This document shows positions 45,986 through 55,209 of a stretch of DNA of 64,000 bases, piece after piece. The stretch's first letter is position 1. Each line of letters starts with the position of its first letter. This stretch comes from Phycisphaerae bacterium (lineage in GTDB: Bacteria; Planctomycetota; Phycisphaerae; Phycisphaerales; UBA1924): positions 1 through 64,000 of the forward strand of contig JAEUIW010000005.1 in the NCBI GenBank assembly GCA_016794925.1, in the 5' to 3' direction. Below the pieces are notes generated by a model. The model saw nothing but the letters and a program-made list of their open reading frames with translations, did no database searches and had not been told where the DNA came from. Both the position numbers and the translations under genes were made by a program.

Positions 45986-47690
45986 GTTGAGCTTCCTCCC
46001 GGGTGGTGAGGCCCTGGCCGATCTTGTCGTCGGCGTCCTCGGCCATGGTGCGCATGCCGGCGCGTCGGGCGGCGTCGAAGAGCGAGACGGAATCGGCTCC
46101 CTGAGCGGTGAGTCGGCGGAGCTCGTCGTTCATGATCATGACCTCGAACACGCCGACGCGTCCGTAGTAGCCCGTGCCGAAGCACTTTTCGCACTTGCCC
46201 CCGCGTGGGGAGCGGCCCAGACCCGCGCAGGTCTGGCAGGTGCGGCGGAGGAGTCGCTGGGCCATGGTGGCGACGAGCGTGGAGGTGACAAGGTAGGGCT
46301 CGATGCCGATATCGATGAGGCGGGGGATGGCGGAAGGCGCGTCGTTGGTGTGAAGGGTGGCGAGCACGAGGTGGCCGGTGAGCGAGGCCTGCGTGGCGAG
46401 CTGGGCGGTCTCCTTGTCCCGGATCTCGCCGACAAGGATGACGTCGGGGTCCTGACGGAGAAGGGATCGGAGGCCGGCGGCAAACGTGACGCCGCGTTTC
46501 ACGTTGACCTGCGTCTGCGAGATGCCGTCGAGGTGGTACTCGACAGGATCCTCGACGGTCATGACGTTGCGGCTGGTGCGGTCGATGGTGCCCAGGGCGC
46601 CGTACAGCGTCGTGGTCTTGCCGGACCCGGTCGGGCCGGTGACGAGCACGATGCCGGTGGGGCGGGCGATGAGATCGGCGAGCGTCTTCTGCATGGGCCG
46701 CGACATGCCCACCTGATCGAGCGAGAGCTTGGTCTGTGACTGGTCGAGGAGGCGGAGGACGAGCCGTTCGCCGTAGACCGTGGGGATGCACGAGAGTCGG
46801 ATGTCGATCTTGCGGGAGCCGACACGGACCGACGTGTGCCCGTCCTGGGGGGCGTGGCGATTGGCGATGTCAAGTTCCGTCATGACCTTGAGGCGTGAGG
46901 AGATTGCGGGGGCGAGGGCGAGCGGGGGGGAGAAGGCGTCGATGAGCATGCCGTCGATGCGGAAACGCATGACGAGCTTCGTCTCCATGGGGTGAACATG
47001 GATGTCGCTGGCGCGCCGTCTGAGCGCTTCGAACAGGATCATGTTGACGAGGCGGATGACGGGGGTCTGGCGAGCGAGCTGGAGAAGATCGGTGGAGCTG
47101 GAGATGGAGCCCGCGGCGGATTCGATGGCGCGCTGGTCGAGGGGCATCTCCTCGACGATCTCGGTGACGAGGTCCTGGCGGCGCTCGTAGGCGCGGTTGA
47201 TGAGATTGGCGACGGCCCCGCGGGGGGCGAGCACGATCCGGATGGGCATGCTCAGCGCGTCTTCCAGTGTGGAGAACGCGGCGGGCTGCAGCGGTTGGCT
47301 GGTGGCGACGGTCATGATGCCGCCGTCGGAATTGAGCCCCGCGAACTGGTGGGCGCGGGCGACCTGGGCCGGAACGGTCTCGTAGAAACGTGCCGCGGAC
47401 TCCTCGAGTGCTGGTTCGGGATCGAACTCGAGCCCCGTGCGCTGGGCGAGTCGTTCCAGGGCGGTGTGCTCGTCGAGCGCGAGCACGCTCAAGAGGGAAT
47501 CCCAAGGATCGGAATCCGAGCCGGCCATTCGGGGGAAGCTCTTGATGCGCTCGGCGGTGGCGTCATCGGCGAGGGGGCCGAGGAGGGCGGCAACGCGGGA
47601 CCAGTCCTCGCGCGGGGCGCGAACGAGCCCGGTTGCGCCGGGGGCGGCCGCGGCAGGCTTTCGAGTCAGGAGCGCGGGGAGCTTGCTCAT
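45972..47690 (-). CDS. gspE: Type II secretion / type IV pilus assembly ATPase (GspE/PilB family)
   Basis: 572 aa. An N-terminal MshEN-type domain is followed by a PilB-type motor with Walker A GPTGSGKTTTLYG, Asp box VEDPVEYHLDG, Walker B-like LLRQDPDVILVGEIRDKET, and the zinc-binding CQTCAGLG plus CEKCFGTGYYGR motif. It powers pseudopilus assembly from the cytoplasm. It lies 43 bp after gspD, giving a gspD-gspE pair; other Gsp genes are not in the window. Confidence 0.93.
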   Translation of the reverse strand: MSKLPALLTRKPAAAAPGATGLVRAPREDWSRVAALLGPLADDATAERIKSFPRMAGSDSDPWDSLLSVLALDEHTALERLAQRTGLEFDPEPALEESAARFYETVPAQVARAHQFAGLNSDGGIMTVATSQPLQPAAFSTLEDALSMPIRIVLAPRGAVANLINRAYERRQDLVTEIVEEMPLDQRAIESAAGSISSSTDLLQLARQTPVIRLVNMILFEALRRRASDIHVHPMETKLVMRFRIDGMLIDAFSPPLALAPAISSRLKVMTELDIANRHAPQDGHTSVRVGSRKIDIRLSCIPTVYGERLVLRLLDQSQTKLSLDQVGMSRPMQKTLADLIARPTGIVLVTGPTGSGKTTTLYGALGTIDRTSRNVMTVEDPVEYHLDGISQTQVNVKRGVTFAAGLRSLLRQDPDVILVGEIRDKETAQLATQASLTGHLVLATLHTNDAPSAIPRLIDIGIEPYLVTSTLVATMAQRLLRRTCQTCAGLGRSPRGGKCEKCFGTGYYGRVGVFEVMIMNDELRRLTAQGADSVSLFDAARRAGMRTMAEDADDKIGQGLTTREEAQRVLG

Positions 47691-47733
47691 GGCATCTGGC
47701 GTGGAGTGTCGCTGCGGCGGGGCGAGCGTTCGA

Positions 47734-50460
47734 TCATCGGGATGGTCGCGTGTCCTCGAGGTCGATCAGTTCGGGCTGGGGGGTGTCAGGGGAGCGAGTC
47801 GGTCGTGCCCGATCGGGTCGCGTGGGGGGAAGGCCCAAGATGTCGATGCGCTCGACCTCGATGGGGGGGAGCTCGGTTGGGAGTTTGGCCTTGCCCTTGG
47901 GGCCCTTGGTGAGCAGACGCAGATCAGCGAAGGATGGGTCGCGCATGATCCGCGGCGTGAGGAAGATGTAGAGCGTGGTCTTGCGATCGGTCTTGCGCTC
48001 GTCCTTGAAGAGCTGGCCGATGATCGGGATGTCGCCCAGCAGCGGCACCTTGAAGGTCGTGTTCGAGAGGTTGTCGAAGGTGAGACCCCCGACAACGATG
48101 GTGGCGTCGGAGGGGACCGCCACGGCGTCGGACTTGATCTTGTTCTCCTGGCTGGGCGGAGGAACACCGGCCTGGGCGCTCTGACCGGTAAAGCTGGAGA
48201 GTTCGATGTTGTACTTGACCTTGAGATAGTCCCCTTCGCTGATCTGCGGTTTTACGGTGAATTTTGTGCCGGCCTCCGCGTTGCCCGCGAAGGACGTCTG
48301 GGTGGTGCTGGTGCCTTGGCTGGTCTGGGTGAACGGCTGCTTGTCGACGCTGGTGATTTCGGCCTCCTCGTTGTCGTCGACGAGGATCTGCGGAGAGGAG
48401 AGGATGCGGGTGTCCACGTTGGACGCCAGGGCGCTGATGATGATGGGGACCTGGTCCGAACGGATGAGGGCGGCGGTGCCGCCCAGGAGCGTGGTCGCGA
48501 CGGTCTTGGGGGTGGTGATGGCGCCGTTCGCGGGGAATGTCGAGAGGCCGAAGTTCGTGTTGAAGACGCCGCCCTCCCCCTTGGCGGAGAGGAGCTGGGT
48601 CTCGAACGCGAGTCGGAAATCGTCTGAAGCGGTGACGGCGACGATCTTGGCGTCGATGTAGACCTGCGGGCGGCGGAGGTCGAGCGAATCCACCAGCTTC
48701 TTGAACTGCGGCTGGAGGCGAGAAGGGGCTTTGACGACCACCTGGTTGTTCTTTGAATCGGCCAGTACGAACGTGTCCTCGCCACCACGGATCTGGGCGA
48801 CCGAGCCTTCTCCGCCGGAATCGGCGGCGGCGGCGTCGGTCACCGTCTCGCCGTTCGCGTTGACGAAGCGGTCGTTCCGAGTGGAGAGATCGTTGCGGCC
48901 ACCGGAGCCACCCACGCCGAGCGCACCGCGGCGGGAAGAGTCACCGGAGAGGAGGGACGAACTGCTGCTGGGCACGGTATTGCTGAGGAGACCCTGGATG
49001 ATCTCCGCGACGTTGTCTGCCGTGGCGTGCTTGAGCTTGTAGAACTCGTAGACGACGAGCTCGGACTTGGTGAGGGGCTGAAGGTCCTCGACAATCCTGG
49101 CGACGACATCGTGCTGTTCGGGAGTGCCGTAGTAAATGAAGCCGCCGCTGGAAAGGTCCACGATGAAGACGGAACCGCCCTGCATGTCGCTCTGGTTCTG
49201 ACGTCCCAGCCCGAGGGCGCCGAGGCCGGCATCGCCGCGAGCGGCGTTGAGATCGAACGCGAAGGCTCCGTTGTTGCCGAAGCTGGAGTTGCTGGCGGAG
49301 GAACCGGGGCGGTCGACGGTCTGCATCTCGCCGAGGCCCTGTTGCCTGCCGCGGGTGGCGATCGTCCACGCGGCCCGTCCGCCGACGCCGTACCACTTGG
49401 GCAGGAGGCGGTTGGGAGAATCGACGAGGTCGAGGAGTTCCCGGACAGACTCGAGCTCGTCGAGTCGGCCCCGGAAGAGAAGGGCGTTGTCCTGAGGCTC
49501 GACGATGAGGCGCTCGCCCAGGTTGCTGAGCGAGTTGGAGGGGGAGAGGCCGAGCGCTTGCATGGAGGCGGGGTTGTTGGCGGCTTCGTTGAGAACATTG
49601 CCGGCACCGCCGGAGCGGGAGGATCGGCCCGACGCGAACGACCCCGCAAGCTCGATCAGGCGCTGGCGTGCCACCGGCGCGGCGATGTGCTTGAGCGGGA
49701 GTCGGGAGAGCTTGACGCGTGCCCGTTCGGCGACAAGACGATCCACGAGGTCGGCGACGGCTTGGGTCTTGCGGGGGGTATCGGTGACGATGAGCAGACC
49801 GAGATCGTCGACGAACGCGATGCGTCCGGCGCGGGCGACCCGATCGTTGGGTGTCACGCCCGCCCCGGGGCCTCCCTGGCCGGTGAGGGCCGCGATGTAC
49901 TCGTTGAGCGCGGAGGGGCGCAGCCCGGGTGTCGGGATCACGCGGGTTGAAGTGAACTCGGAATCGCCGAGCATCGGCTGCACGTCTTCGGACTTCCGGA
50001 TAACGAAGATGCCGCCGACGTCCCGGGTGAGGGCGTAGCCCTTCTGTTCCAAGAGCATGGCAAGAAAGGGAAGGAGTTCGTCGGTGCGAAGCGTCACAGG
50101 GCTGGTGAGCACCACCGTCTGGCCCGAGAGGCCGCCGTCAGTGGCGACAATCGGGATTTTCAGGGTGTCGATGGCGAACTGGATCAGGATTTTCAACTCG
50201 ACCTGATCGGTGAAGTCAATCGTGATTTGATCGTCCGCGAGATGAACGGTACCGGCGTCGGGATTGGCGGTGGGCCCGGACGGTTGCACCGGAGCGGGCG
50301 TCTGCGCCAGCGCCGTGAGGTGGAGTGAGGCGATCACGATTGCGCTCCCATAAAAAAGGGGCGCGTGCGAGCGTCGCATTATCGCGGTCGCAGATCGGAA
50401 GCTGAAAGCCGGAGGTTCCAAGCGTTGGTCACGATCCGTGCTTCCACGCAGTGGAGTCAT
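47734..50460 (-). CDS. gspD: Type II secretion outer-membrane secretin
   Basis: 908 aa. The ATG at 50460 is chosen for AAAGGAG eight bases upstream; a signal-like segment (HAPLFYGSAIVIASLHLTALA) lies at about residues 31-51. Several N domains are followed by low-complexity loops rich in Ser/Gly (in NTVPSSSSSLL) and the secretin core VPIIISALASNVDTRILSSPQ and VPLLGDIPIIGQLF. It forms the outer-membrane channel for export. A Pro-rich C-tail follows. It precedes gspE in a common operon. Confidence 0.93.
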   Translation of the reverse strand: MTPLRGSTDRDQRLEPPAFSFRSATAIMRRSHAPLFYGSAIVIASLHLTALAQTPAPVQPSGPTANPDAGTVHLADDQITIDFTDQVELKILIQFAIDTLKIPIVATDGGLSGQTVVLTSPVTLRTDELLPFLAMLLEQKGYALTRDVGGIFVIRKSEDVQPMLGDSEFTSTRVIPTPGLRPSALNEYIAALTGQGGPGAGVTPNDRVARAGRIAFVDDLGLLIVTDTPRKTQAVADLVDRLVAERARVKLSRLPLKHIAAPVARQRLIELAGSFASGRSSRSGGAGNVLNEAANNPASMQALGLSPSNSLSNLGERLIVEPQDNALLFRGRLDELESVRELLDLVDSPNRLLPKWYGVGGRAAWTIATRGRQQGLGEMQTVDRPGSSASNSSFGNNGAFAFDLNAARGDAGLGALGLGRQNQSDMQGGSVFIVDLSSGGFIYYGTPEQHDVVARIVEDLQPLTKSELVVYEFYKLKHATADNVAEIIQGLLSNTVPSSSSSLLSGDSSRRGALGVGGSGGRNDLSTRNDRFVNANGETVTDAAAADSGGEGSVAQIRGGEDTFVLADSKNNQVVVKAPSRLQPQFKKLVDSLDLRRPQVYIDAKIVAVTASDDFRLAFETQLLSAKGEGGVFNTNFGLSTFPANGAITTPKTVATTLLGGTAALIRSDQVPIIISALASNVDTRILSSPQILVDDNEEAEITSVDKQPFTQTSQGTSTTQTSFAGNAEAGTKFTVKPQISEGDYLKVKYNIELSSFTGQSAQAGVPPPSQENKIKSDAVAVPSDATIVVGGLTFDNLSNTTFKVPLLGDIPIIGQLFKDERKTDRKTTLYIFLTPRIMRDPSFADLRLLTKGPKGKAKLPTELPPIEVERIDILGLPPTRPDRARPTRSPDTPQPELIDLEDTRPSR

Positions 50461-50594
50461 TGCGGGTCTCCTTTCCCGGGGCACAACGGTAGCCCACCCC
50501 CCGGCAATGCCAATTGATACCCGATTTCGCGCGGGCGCGACTTGTTCGCCGGGAAGTTGCGGGTCGACTGGTGCAAGGCCCCGCAAAACGCAAA

Positions 50595-50614
50595 GAGGGC
50601 CCGAGCGGGCCCTC
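50595..50614 (-). terminator. Terminator of rplU
   Basis: GAGGGCCCG (50595-50603) pairs with CGGGCCCTC (50606-50614). On the minus strand TTTGCGTTTT follows. It separates rplU from gspD. Confidence 0.8.
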
Positions 50615-50650
50615 GAAGTAGATTCTGGAAAACCGACGAATGGCCGAAGC

Positions 50651-50977
50651 TCAGCCCTTGATGCCGGTGACCTTGACCTTTGTATAGCGCTGGCGATGAC
50701 CGGTATGACGCCGGTAGCCCTTTCGTTTGCGGAACTTCCGGATGTCGATCTTGTCGCCGAGAACCTCAGCCTGGAGGACTTCGGCCGTGACCATGGCTCC
50801 CGCCACATAAGGGCGGCCGATCTTCGCCGCGCCAGCGTCGCCGCCGAGCAAGAGTACACGGTCAAATGTGACTGTCTGGCCTGGCTTGGCCTGGCCCTCG
50901 TTCACAAGATCGATCAGGAGCTCCTGATCTTGCATGACTTTGCGCTGCCCGCCACCTTCTACGATGATCGCGTACAT
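50651..50977 (-). CDS. rplU: Large-subunit ribosomal protein L21
   Basis: 108 aa, standard length. MYAIIVEGGGQRKVMQ, LLLGGDAGAAKIGRPYVAGA and the C-terminal FRKRKGYRRHTGHRQRYT are diagnostic. L27 (rpmA), the usual partner, is not next to it: a terminator and gspD follow. It is a reliable core-genome anchor. Confidence 0.97.
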   Translation of the reverse strand: MYAIIVEGGGQRKVMQDQELLIDLVNEGQAKPGQTVTFDRVLLLGGDAGAAKIGRPYVAGAMVTAEVLQAEVLGDKIDIRKFRKRKGYRRHTGHRQRYTKVKVTGIKG

Positions 50978-51085
50978 GGTCGTTTCCCTGTTTCAGATGA
51001 GCGAGGACTATAGGCCGCTTCGATGCGGTGTGGCGGCGGGAGGCTTGGGAAGGCCCCTCCCGGGGGGGATTTGATCGTGGGAGAT

Positions 51086-51772
51086 TCAGGGAATTTCGCG
51101 AATTCGGACATTGCGGAACCACAGGGGGCCGCCGTGAGCCTGAAGCTCGATCTGACCTGACGAGTAGATGGGTGTGCCGCGCTCCCAGTAGTTCTCCAAG
51201 ACCACGTCGTCTACGACAAGCCTGTCGTTCAGGTAGACTGTCACGCGTTCCCCGACAATGGTGATGCGGAAGGTGTTCCATTCACCGGGGGAACGATCCG
51301 CGACAATGAGCGGGTTGCTCCAGCTGAGCTGGTTGTTGTAGAGACCGCCCGAGCCGATTGGGTTGTCCCAAATCTGCACCTGGGGCGAACCGCGGAGATA
51401 GATGCCGCTGTCGCCGCCGGGCGGTATTTTCCAGTCGACCAGAAGCTCGAAGTTGGCGTAGTCGCGAGCGGTACAGAGGCTCTCGCCATGTCCATCAAAC
51501 TGGAGTTCGCCATTCTGCACCGACCAATGACGCCGCATGCTCTCGTCGGCGAGCGCCTGCGCCGCCGCGAGCTGCGACGCCGTCATGGACGCCCGTGCGG
51601 GGGGATCCGCAACCAGCCCCTTCCATCCGGCGAGGTCGCGACCATTGAAGATGCTCACGTACGCATGGTTGAGGTCGCGCGTGGGTGGGTTTGCGTCGGG
51701 GGCGACGCATCCCGCGACGAACAGACCGATGCTCAAGAGTGAGAACGAGAGCGACCATTTCGTAGGTGTCAT
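51086..51772 (-). CDS. DUF1080 (3-keto-disaccharide hydrolase-like) lipoprotein
   Basis: 228 aa. The ATG at 51772 begins a lipoprotein signal (SLLSIGLFVAGC). DUF1080 landmarks: YVSIFNGRDLAGWKG, NFELLVDWKIPPGGDSGIYLRG, PGEWNTFRITIVGERVTVYLND, WFRNVRIREI. This concanavalin-like domain is common in Planctomycetota sugar loci. The start overlaps the apbE stop (ATGA). Confidence 0.9.
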   Translation of the reverse strand: MTPTKWSLSFSLLSIGLFVAGCVAPDANPPTRDLNHAYVSIFNGRDLAGWKGLVADPPARASMTASQLAAAQALADESMRRHWSVQNGELQFDGHGESLCTARDYANFELLVDWKIPPGGDSGIYLRGSPQVQIWDNPIGSGGLYNNQLSWSNPLIVADRSPGEWNTFRITIVGERVTVYLNDRLVVDDVVLENYWERGTPIYSSGQIELQAHGGPLWFRNVRIREIP

Positions 51773-52842
51773 GGTGGGTCTGGATTGGTATCGTTTTTCG
51801 GGGCCAGCAGGAGTGCCCATCCCGGCGACGAGTGCCGGATCGGTCGTTCTCCCGATTCCACGATAAACGTTTGCGTGCCGGGGAACATACCGCAAATCGC
51901 GAGCGCTCGTCCCGGATCGAGGATTGCCGAAGCGGTTGAAAGCGCGTCCGCGATCGCACCGTCGAAGGAGACCACGGTAGCTTGGTTGAGGCGGGTCGCG
52001 CCCAGGCCGGTTCGAGAATCGACCACGTGGGCGTAGCGCACTCCTCCGATGTCGACGTGCTGGGCGCTCGCTCCCGAGGTCGAAATGGACTGGTTCGAGA
52101 GGAGGAGCGAGATACCACCGTCGCGGGCCGAGTCGCCTTCCGGCTCGGGGATCGCGACGCGCCAGCCGCCTCGTTCCGGCGGGGGGTCTCCGGCACGGAT
52201 ATCACCTGCGAGGGCTACCAGACTCATGGGATAGCCGAGTTCGCGCAAGAACGTCTGTGCCTTGTGCGCGGCGAAGCCCTTGCCGATACCGCCAAGATCG
52301 AGGCGCATGCCGGAGCGACTCAGTGTTGCCGAGCGCGCTTGGCCGTTGAGCACGAGTTTGTGCCATCCCACAAACAAGCGGGCCTCAGCCCGTTCGGCCT
52401 CGCTCGGTAAGGCGAGGGACGATCGCGACCGTCGCCATAACGCAACCAGTGGTCCAACGGTCGGGTCATACGCACCGTCGGTGCATCGAGCGATCTGAAC
52501 GGCGGTTTCGAGCACCTCGGCGAGGTCCGGGGAGATTGGAATCGGCGTGCCGGGCGGGCTGTCGCACAGGCGCATCAGCTCGCTGCTGGGCCGGTAGTCA
52601 CTGAGGGTCTGATCGAGGTCTTCGAGCCGTTGGAAAGCGGCCTGGGCAGCGGCGACGGCGCGAGTTTCGTCGGGCGCAAAGAGGACAATTTGCGCCCTCA
52701 CTCCCATGCGGATTTGTGTAAACTCAAACCGACCGGTCGCGTCCGGGCGTGCGGTCAAGCCGGCGGGACGTCCAGCGCAGCCCGCGGTGAGGGCGCACAC
52801 GACCGTGAGAATTCGGCATAGAAAGGCGGATGGGAGAGACAT
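51769..52842 (-). CDS. apbE: FAD:protein FMN transferase (ApbE)
   Basis: 357 aa lipoprotein-like flavin transferase that attaches FMN to Thr/Ser of partners in the periplasm. LTVVCALTAGC is a lipobox; the substrate loop RLDLGGIGKGFAAHKA and the FAD/FMN site ASAQHVDIGGVRYAHVVDSRTG are present. The chosen ATG (52842) shares CATG with the start of the opposite gene (52841); an alternative ATG is three codons upstream. A target protein is not evident in the window. Confidence 0.9.
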   Translation of the reverse strand: MSLPSAFLCRILTVVCALTAGCAGRPAGLTARPDATGRFEFTQIRMGVRAQIVLFAPDETRAVAAAQAAFQRLEDLDQTLSDYRPSSELMRLCDSPPGTPIPISPDLAEVLETAVQIARCTDGAYDPTVGPLVALWRRSRSSLALPSEAERAEARLFVGWHKLVLNGQARSATLSRSGMRLDLGGIGKGFAAHKAQTFLRELGYPMSLVALAGDIRAGDPPPERGGWRVAIPEPEGDSARDGGISLLLSNQSISTSGASAQHVDIGGVRYAHVVDSRTGLGATRLNQATVVSFDGAIADALSTASAILDPGRALAICGMFPGTQTFIVESGERPIRHSSPGWALLLAPKNDTNPDPP

Positions 52843-53755
52843 GACGGTCATCGAGATGTTCAGGGTAACCGGTCTGTGCCTGCTGCCGCTGGGAGCGGGA
52901 GTAGTTGGACTGGGTGTCCGGGTTCCGCAGCCGCACGAGAGCGGAGCGCCCGTGGTGGGGGCGATGAGCGCGTTCACCGAAAAGATTGCGGGCACGGCGG
53001 TGACCTTCGAGATGTTGCCGGTGCCGGCGGGCGAGGTTGAGCTGGCGGACCCTACGGCCCCGGGCCGCTCGGTCAAGGTCAAAGTCGGGCCGTTGCTCTT
53101 GGGCAAGACCGAAGTCACGTGGGACATGTACGACGTCTACGCGAATGCGTTGGACCAGGCGGATCCGACCAACCCGTCGGACGCGGACGCCGTGAGTCGG
53201 CCGACCAAGCCCTACTTGCCTCCGGACCGTGGCTACGGGCACGGCGGATACGCGGCGATCTCCATCGCGTCGGGCGGCGCGAGAGAATTCTGCGCGTGGC
53301 TTTCCAGGAAGACGGGGCGAACGTACCGGCTGGCGACGGAGGCGGAGTGGGAATACGCGTGCCGCGCCGGCGCGACGGGAGAGTACGGTTTCGGCGAGGC
53401 GTCGAGCATCGACGCCTACGCCTGGCACAAGGGGAATGCCGAGGAAAAAACGCACCCGGTGGGGAGCAAGAAGCCCAACGCCTGGGGCCTGCACGACATG
53501 CACGGCAATGTGGCCGAGTGGGTGATCGGGCTGGAGGGGAAGCCGCTGTTGAAGGGCGGGTCGTTCCAGGACGGTGCGGACAAGATGAAAGTCGGATCGC
53601 GGTCCATGCAGGACAAGTCGTGGAACGCGAACGATCCGCAGGTTCCCAAGAGCAAGTGGTGGTTGTCGAATGGTCCGTTCGCGGGATTTCGCATCGTGTG
53701 CGAACCGGGCGCGGCGGCCGGGGGAACGAAGGACGCGGCGTCGAACACTCCGTGA
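52841..53755 (+). CDS. Formylglycine-generating enzyme-like (SUMF1 family) exported protein
   Basis: 304 aa with N-terminal hydrophobic segment (FRVTGLCLLPLGAGVVGLG). SUMF1-family landmarks: KTEVTWDMYDVYANA, RLATEAEWEYACRAGATGEYGF, GLHDMHGNVAEWVIG, LLKGGSF and FRIVCEPG. Whether it is a catalytic formylglycine enzyme is uncertain, since copper-binding cysteines are not obvious. GGGAGAG lies five bases before the ATG. It leads the Tat oxidoreductase cluster. Confidence 0.85.
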   Translation: MTVIEMFRVTGLCLLPLGAGVVGLGVRVPQPHESGAPVVGAMSAFTEKIAGTAVTFEMLPVPAGEVELADPTAPGRSVKVKVGPLLLGKTEVTWDMYDVYANALDQADPTNPSDADAVSRPTKPYLPPDRGYGHGGYAAISIASGGAREFCAWLSRKTGRTYRLATEAEWEYACRAGATGEYGFGEASSIDAYAWHKGNAEEKTHPVGSKKPNAWGLHDMHGNVAEWVIGLEGKPLLKGGSFQDGADKMKVGSRSMQDKSWNANDPQVPKSKWWLSNGPFAGFRIVCEPGAAAGGTKDAASNTP

Positions 53756-53789
53756 GGCCTGATCCGGGCCCACGGCCAGAGGAGCATCC

Positions 53790-55130
53790 ATGAGCGTTTC
53801 CGAGGGACTGTCGTCGGCACCGGCCGGGTTTTCAAGGCGTGAGTTCGTGAAGACCGCGGCGGTGGCCGGCGCGGCGCTGGCGACGCCCTCGCTGCTGGTC
53901 GCGCGGAGCGCGTGGGCGGGCGGCGCGGACACGCTGAAGCTGGGGCTGATCGGTTGCGGGGGGCGCGGGAGTGGCGCGGCCATCCAGGCTCTTGCGGCGG
54001 ACCCGGGAACGGTGCTCTGGTCGATGGGAGACGTGTTCAAGGATCGGATCGACTCGGCACACAAGAGCATTGTGGAAGAGCAAGGTGAGTCGGCCAAGGA
54101 GCGGATCTTGGTCGCTGACGATCGGCGTTTCGTGGGGTTCGACTCGTACCAGCAGGTGATCGACAGCGGCGTCGATGTGGTGCTGTTGACGAGCTACCCG
54201 TGCTTCCGTCCGGCGCACCTGCGCGCGGCGCTCGCGTCGGGCAAGCACGTGTTCGCGGAGAAGCCGGTGGCCGTGGACGGGCCGGGCATCCGTTCGATCC
54301 TGGAATCCGCGAAGGTGGCGAAAGACAAGGGCCGCGCGTGCCTGATCGGTTTCTGTTGGCGTTACAACGCGAGCATGCGTGAGGCGTTCACGCGCGTGCA
54401 AGCGGGCGTGCTGGGCGACGTCACCTCGGTGCACACCACCTACCACACCGGGACGCTCAGCAAACGGCCGCGGAAGCCGGAATGGTCGGACCTTGAGTTC
54501 CAGATGCGGAATTGGTGGCACTTCACGTGGATCAGCGGGGACCATCTGGTGGAGCAGGCGGTGCACAGCGTGGATCGGATGGCGTGGGCGATGGGTGACA
54601 GGATCCCCAAGCGGGTGCAATGCCTGGGCGGGCGGGCGGCGCGGAGCGGTCCGGAGCATGGCAACGTCTTCGATCATTTCAGCGCGATCTACGAATACGA
54701 GAACGGGGTGCGCACGCACCACAGTTGCCGGCAGATCGACGGCACGCCGCAGGACAATTCCGACTACATCTACGGGACGAAAGGATGGGGCTCGGTGAAC
54801 GGGTGGTCGGCCCTGTTCCCGTTCAAGGACTACTCGGGGGGCACGCTGTGGGACGGCAAGGGCTCGGCGGACGACACGAGCCGAATGTACTTCGACGAGC
54901 ACAAGGAGCTGTTCGCGTCCATCCGCGCGGGCAAGCCGGTGAACGACTGCGAGCGGGGAGCGCGGAGTTGCCTGATGGCGATCATGGCCCGCATGGCCGC
55001 GTACACCGGGCAGACCGTGACGTGGGAGCAGGCGCTGAATTCGCAGGAATCTCTGGTCCCGGAGAAGCTCGAGTGGGGCCCGATGGCCACGCCGGCGGTG
55101 GCGGTGCCGGGGCAGACGAAGTTCGCATGA
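53790..55130 (+). CDS. Gfo/Idh/MocA family oxidoreductase, Tat-exported (copy 1)
   Basis: 446 aa. The twin-arginine leader has FSRREFVKTAAVAGAALATP, then the Rossmann GLIGCGGRGSGAA, and a KPVAVDGPGIR catalytic lysine region (HVFAEKPV). Family members oxidise sugars or cyclitols with NAD(P). Export of a folded NAD-dependent enzyme by Tat is typical of planctomycetes. It is followed closely by an isomerase-like gene and a second copy (56189). Confidence 0.93.
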   Translation: MSVSEGLSSAPAGFSRREFVKTAAVAGAALATPSLLVARSAWAGGADTLKLGLIGCGGRGSGAAIQALAADPGTVLWSMGDVFKDRIDSAHKSIVEEQGESAKERILVADDRRFVGFDSYQQVIDSGVDVVLLTSYPCFRPAHLRAALASGKHVFAEKPVAVDGPGIRSILESAKVAKDKGRACLIGFCWRYNASMREAFTRVQAGVLGDVTSVHTTYHTGTLSKRPRKPEWSDLEFQMRNWWHFTWISGDHLVEQAVHSVDRMAWAMGDRIPKRVQCLGGRAARSGPEHGNVFDHFSAIYEYENGVRTHHSCRQIDGTPQDNSDYIYGTKGWGSVNGWSALFPFKDYSGGTLWDGKGSADDTSRMYFDEHKELFASIRAGKPVNDCERGARSCLMAIMARMAAYTGQTVTWEQALNSQESLVPEKLEWGPMATPAVAVPGQTKFA

Positions 55131-55209
55131 CGCAATGGGCGTGACGATCGGTCGGTGGCGTGAGTGGACTTTCGACCGGCCGGGTGGTCGCGATTGAAGG
55201 AGGCGGCGA

